Positions 62,001 to 64,000 of a DNA stretch of 64,000 nt are shown piece after piece; within the stretch, counting starts at the first letter, position 1, and every line of letters starts with the position of its first letter. The stretch spans positions 32,317,501 through 32,381,500 of the forward strand of contig NC_058341.1 in NCBI RefSeq assembly GCF_905475395.1, read 5' to 3'. A program made the translations under genes and the position numbers. The stretch comes from Chrysoperla carnea (lineage: Eukaryota; Arthropoda; Insecta; Neuroptera; Chrysopidae). The notes below the pieces were generated by a model. It saw nothing but the letters and a program-made list of their open reading frames with translations, did not search any database and had not been told where the DNA came from.

Positions 62001-64000
62001 ATCTTTAGTTATTACTTTTATCTTTCTCTCTACCACTTTTACTTTAGATGACATAAAAATTTAAAATTGGCGTATTTGTTTCATACATTAAAAAGTTTTT
62101 ACAATTTTTATTTATGATTTATAATTTTTAATTATGTTTTCTCTTTTTGTTTCAGTTATTGCACTACTATTTATATTTTTTGTGACAAGTTCGATTGGTG
62201 TATACACTTTATGGTGCACAGATACATTTGAAGCTGCTATTTTACAGGTAGATAAGTACAATAATAGCGAATTTATCTTAGAATCAGAAAACTGTTAAAT
62301 GAAAGTCAGGAATTTTTAATAAACTTAAGAAGATTTATTATTATTTACTATCAATAGAAAAAGAATTATTACACGCAAGCCATGCTTCAAAATTTAATCT
62401 TCTATGATCCTCCTTTAGGTAGAGATAATAGATACTTGTTTAATTTATGTTTTAAGACTTGTAAACAAATAAATTATTAAAATAATACAAAATTAAATTA
62501 GATAATTGTGATCATTCGATGTTTTATAAAAAGTTTGTCTTATCCCAATGGTCAAGGATACTCAGGGTCAAATTTGATATACATATAATGATTCGGGAAT
62601 AAGCAGTTCATATTTATAATATTGTTAACGATAACATTTTCTTATTTAAAAATAATGAAATCAATTAATATATATTTTGTGATTAAAGCGTTATATTGTT
62701 TCTCACGCCCCACGTACCGCAAGGGATGTTTGATTACTAATTAAAAGGCAAGGTTAAGATTTAAGCTCAGGAACTTTTAATGTAGTACTACTCGAACACG
62801 AATTTCTTGTTCTATTAAACAACATAATATATTCACAATGAACAAAATTGTGTGCATTTCCTATACAGGGTGGACCATTTTAATCTATAATGGCTAGTTT
62901 TTTTATGAGAATCAACTTACTAATTTAAAGTGTTATTCTATATCTTACCTTTTAGGATCTAAATTGGCTATTAAAAAAACCCGGAGAACTTGGTCCAATC
63001 TGATGTGAGAAAATGATTACCAAACTCTGCAACTTTTGATTAAGTTATTTTTTGTTTTAACTACAAAACGGGCTAATAGCCATAATATATTAAGGAGTGC
63101 GCTAGTTTTTATAAGACAGTTCATCCATACATTTGTACTGTATTATTTTAAATTACTATGATTACTTAATATTCATCTATTTATTCAACTCCTACTGAAA
63201 CCCGGTTTAAGCTTGTTATCTTAGTTTAAGTTATCTTTCTTACTTTCTTAAGGTAGTTTAAATTCTCTTTCTTACGAAAACAAACGAAATCGTGTTAAAT
63301 ATTTATTTAAAAAAATTATATTTAATGTTTTCTTTTTCTTTCTAGAATTTAGTTCTTGCAAACAATACGGCCGCATATTTTATGTGGAAACAACCACCTG
63401 TTAAAACGTTATTAAGAGTACGAATCTTTAACTACACAAATATTGATGCATTTTTAAATCAAACTGAAAAAAAATTGAGAGTTGAGGAAGTTGGACCCTA
63501 TGTTTATGAGTGAGTATAAAACTATCGACTATACAAAGTGCTTGTGAAATATCGATGCGATATTTAATATTGTTTTGCTTTTATTTCAAATTAAAAGTGA
63601 ATTAACTCAATTTGATTATCCTAAATATGCCAAAAATAAAACCCTTATATTAATTTTAAACTTTTCTAGTGAAACATTGGAACGTGTGAATGTGGCGTTT
63701 AATGGCAACGGAACTGTTTCATATCAAGAACATCGCAGCTACAATTTCAGACCCGATTTATCGAAAAGAGCACGCCAACATGACAAAGTTATAGTTCCAA
63801 ATGTACCACTAATTGTAAGTATGGAAAACAAATTTTGATTATTTTCTTCATTCCTTTACTCTCTTTTTCAACTAAAATCTACTTCACCTCATCCTTAGCC
63901 GGACTACCCTTAATATCATTAGTTACAGCAGAATAATTTATTAGAGTCTCTTTATTTTTTAGGGTGCAATTAGTATGGTAAAGGACACGTATTTCGTAAC
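52776..64000 (+). CDS. CD36 / scavenger receptor class B family protein, 5' half (five exons, incomplete)
   Basis: The spliced reading frame joins 52776-53022, 62156-62247, 63346-63509, 63670-63814 and 63963-64000 and continues past the window. About 228 residues are visible against ~500 usual for the family. Order: cytoplasmic tail 1-82; membrane segment 83-102; ectodomain from 103, with MWKQPP near 126-131, FNYTN near 141-145 and EEVGPYVY at 160-167, all classic CD36-family positions. Sequons NNT, NYT, NQT and NGT fit a glycosylated lumenal or extracellular domain. Family members bind lipids, lipoproteins, carotenoids or pheromones and cross the membrane twice. The second membrane segment and the cysteines of the C-terminal half lie outside the window. 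The subfamily (SNMP, croquemort, emp, ninaD-like or other) cannot be told from this part. The long N-terminal tail is unusual. Confidence 0.93.
54485..54860 (+). repeat. Dispersed family B, copy 4
   Basis: It lies in intron 1. Blocks present: GCATATCAAGGTATACTAAG, TTTAGTCCCAAGTTTATAAC, GCTTAAAAATATTGATGCTA, GGTATAGGTGTTCATAAAAC, GTCCGTCCGTTCATGGACAC, GATATCTCAAAAACGAAAG, GGATCCACCTTGTAAACTGG, GTAAACATCACTGTTTACCA. The terminal CAACAATTAACTCAGTCAAT block is missing, so this copy is 3' truncated. Confidence 0.75.
56297..56689 (+). repeat. RTE-like dispersed fragment, copy 2
   Basis: It lies in intron 1. It starts TGATACCCGCCCGTTTCACT and ends GTGAAAGCGCAACAAATAAA, CAAACATCCTAACTTTCACA, TTTATAAGGG. 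It matches 10891-11330 block by block in the same orientation. The tail reaches ATAAGGGATA. Confidence 0.65.
57245..57560. repeat. Degenerate GTTAC/GTAAC-rich block
   Basis: Within intron 1 the words GTTACT, CGTTAC and their complements recur densely (AGTAACGAAAAATTGAGTAC, TTCGTTACTTAT, CCCGTTACTATCG, GGTACGTTACTCGTTACTTT, GAGTAACGTTTCAGTACTCG, CATTACTCAGTATTCGGTAC). The second half is broadly inverted to the first. It is probably the remains of an inverted-repeat transposon with subterminal repeats. Confidence 0.45.
58107..58404. mobile_element. hAT-like MITE (298 bp) in intron 1
   Basis: The left end reads CAGGCATGGGCAAACG; the right end, reverse-complemented, reads CAGGCATGGGCGAGTT. The terminal repeats are therefore perfect for 11 bp, and CAGGSRTGGGC is a typical hAT start. 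Flanking 8-mers are TTGTAGAG (58099-58106) and TTGTATTT (58405-58412), alike at the first five positions. The interior is non-coding. It stands out as less AT-rich than the intron around it. Confidence 0.8.
58630..58715 (+). pseudogene. tRNA-like sequence (tRNA pseudogene or SINE head)
   Basis: An A-box-like TGGTGTAGTAT (58637-58647) and a B-box-like GGATCGAAACC (58681-58691) lie 33 bp apart, as in a tRNA, and a T5 run follows at 58709-58713. CTGG and CCAG flank the B box as a T-arm would. A loop TTCTCAT would give anticodon CTC (Glu), but the anticodon stem is only partly paired and the acceptor stem does not close. It is therefore a decayed tRNA or the 5' part of a tRNA-derived SINE, not a working tRNA. 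Confidence 0.55.
59576..59733 (-). repeat. Dispersed repeat with hammerhead-like RNA core, copy 2
   Basis: Partner of 22898-23046. On the minus strand: CTGATGA (plus 59662-59668), T, hairpin GACTACTTGGTAGTC (59646-59660, six pairs), GAAA (59642-59645), TAC, and hairpin GTGTTTATATAACAC (59624-59638). Against copy 1 the second hairpin changes a T-A pair to a C-G pair on both sides, keeping the stem. In the first hairpin copy 2 is the better paired. The open frame on the plus strand through this region (59435-59827) is a by-product of the repeat. Confidence 0.6.
59678..59795. repeat. Inverted repeat next to hammerhead-like copy 2
   Basis: TAATCGTAATCACTCTTATT...TGTTACTCGTTG (59678-59718) is mirrored by CAACGAGTTACATTC...AGAGTAATTACGATT (about 59747-59792). 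Their centre contains GTTGCGCAAC. GAGTAATTA repeats several times up to 59830. Copy 1 at 23 kb has the left half only. Confidence 0.65.
61611..61860 (+). repeat. Possible RTE-like fragment
   Basis: AACTAGCCGTTACCCCCACG and CTCCGTTGGTTAATTTTATA resemble the start of the same retroelement class as the 10.9 and 56.3 kb fragments ('ACCCGCTTCGCTGGG'). The remainder is too degraded to align by eye. Confidence 0.35.
62156..62247 (+). CDS. Exon 2: N-terminal membrane segment
   Basis: The acceptor is CTCTTTTTGTTTCAG|TT and the donor CAG|GTAGAT. Joined to the last A of exon 1 it encodes residues 83-113: IIALLFIFFVTSSIGVYTLW, then CTDTFEAAILQ. The 20-residue hydrophobic helix is the first membrane anchor of the CD36 fold, so exon 1 lies in the cytoplasm. 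Codon phase is 1 at the start and 0 at the end. Confidence 0.93.
62248..63345 (+). other. Intron 2 (1,098 bp)
   Basis: GTAGAT donor, TTTTTCTTTCTAG acceptor, phase 0. It contains TATACAGGGTGGACCATTTT at 62864, like the end of a mariner-type element. 62696-62730 resembles the end of family P2. 63118-63190 matches the segment near 38258-38340 (unnamed two-copy repeat). Confidence 0.8.
63346..63509 (+). CDS. Exon 3: start of ectodomain
   Basis: It encodes residues 114-167 plus two bases of codon 168. It carries sequons NNT, NYT and NQT, the MWKQPPVKTLLRVRIFNYTN block and LRVEEVGPYVY. These correspond to the W-x-x-PP, FN-x-TN and GPY(V/T)Y motifs near the N-terminus of CD36-family ectodomains. 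The donor is GA|GTGAGT (phase 2). Confidence 0.95.
63510..63669 (+). other. Intron 3 (160 bp)
   Basis: GTGAGT donor and CTTTTCTAG acceptor, phase 2. The open frame that seems to start at 63575 begins inside this intron and merely runs into exon 4. Confidence 0.88.
63670..63814 (+). CDS. Exon 4: ectodomain
   Basis: It completes D168 and encodes 169-216: ETLERVNVAFNGNGTVSYQE, then HRSYNFRPDLS and on to VIVPNVPLI. The pattern ...V-x-F-x-x-N-G-T-V-x-Y-x-E-x-R-x-Y-x-F is typical of class B receptors. Sequon NGT. The donor is ATT|GTAAGTATG, phase 0. Confidence 0.95.
63815..63962 (+). other. Intron 4 (148 bp)
   Basis: GTAAGT donor, TTTATTTTTTAG acceptor, phase 0. Confidence 0.88.
63963..64000 (+). 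CDS. Exon 5, cut by the window end
   Basis: It begins GGTGCAATTAGTATGG and encodes GAISMVKDTYFV in phase with exon 4; two further bases start the next codon. VPLIGAISMV matches the family's usual 'vPxlx..s.v' continuation. The rest of the gene lies beyond the window. Confidence 0.9.

Larger units (their letters stand above)
53023..62155 (+). other. Intron 1 (9,133 bp)
   Basis: Phase 1, GTAAGT donor and TTTTGTTTCAG acceptor. It holds dispersed family B copy 4, an RTE-like fragment, a GTTAC-rich block, a hAT MITE, a tRNA-like sequence and the second hammerhead-like repeat, all listed separately. ATGGTGGAGGCGACGGG at 53473 echoes the ATGGTGGGAGCGC word of other repeats. The minus-strand frames at 60648-61026 and the plus frame 60661-60849 overlap one another and show no family motif. 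I see no nested gene. Confidence 0.8.

Noticed and set aside
63575..63838. 87-codon plus-strand frame
   Set aside because: It begins inside intron 3 and ends in intron 4; only the exon 4 part is real coding sequence.

Overview
The window is animal, almost certainly insect, nuclear DNA. It is strongly AT-rich, full of short decayed transposons, and the only protein gene I can build is split by GT-AG introns. I cannot place it to order or species. Its repeats (a Helitron with the insect-type terminus, hAT and mariner-like MITEs, dispersed 'cross-species' fragments) are of kinds common in insect genomes.

From 1 to about 52,775 I find no convincing protein-coding gene. This stretch holds one intact tRNA-Asn(GTT) gene on the minus strand (31434-31507), at least ten recognisable mobile or foldback elements, several dispersed repeat families with two to four copies, a ~310-bp satellite array (49437-50381), and two or three very short coding-like fragments that look like transposon debris or chance. 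Most open frames here lie in repeats or AT-rich filler and are not genes.

From 52,776 to the end runs the 5' half of a CD36 / scavenger receptor class B gene on the plus strand. Five coding exons are visible: 52776-53022, 62156-62247, 63346-63509, 63670-63814 and 63963 to beyond the window. Frames join cleanly at every junction. The protein begins with an unusually long (~82 residue) cytoplasmic tail encoded by exon 1 alone, then the N-terminal membrane segment in exon 2, then the start of the glycosylated ectodomain with the family's WK-x-PP and VGPYVY motifs. Intron 1 is 9.1 kb and carries a copy of a dispersed repeat, an RTE-like fragment, a hAT MITE, a tRNA-like sequence and a repeat with hammerhead-like RNA features.

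The most interesting observations are: (1) a two-copy dispersed repeat (22.9 kb and 59.6 kb) that on the minus strand reads CTGATGA - hairpin - GAAA - hairpin, with a compensatory base-pair change in the second hairpin; (2) a 325-bp near-perfect palindrome at 28.1-28.4 kb inside another dispersed repeat; (3) a three-copy palindromic MITE family; (4) a satellite array wedged between two direct copies of a dispersed element; (5) an intact small Helitron with both ends and the A/T target visible. None of these shows a coherent new multi-gene system. All coordinates of repeat edges are by eye.
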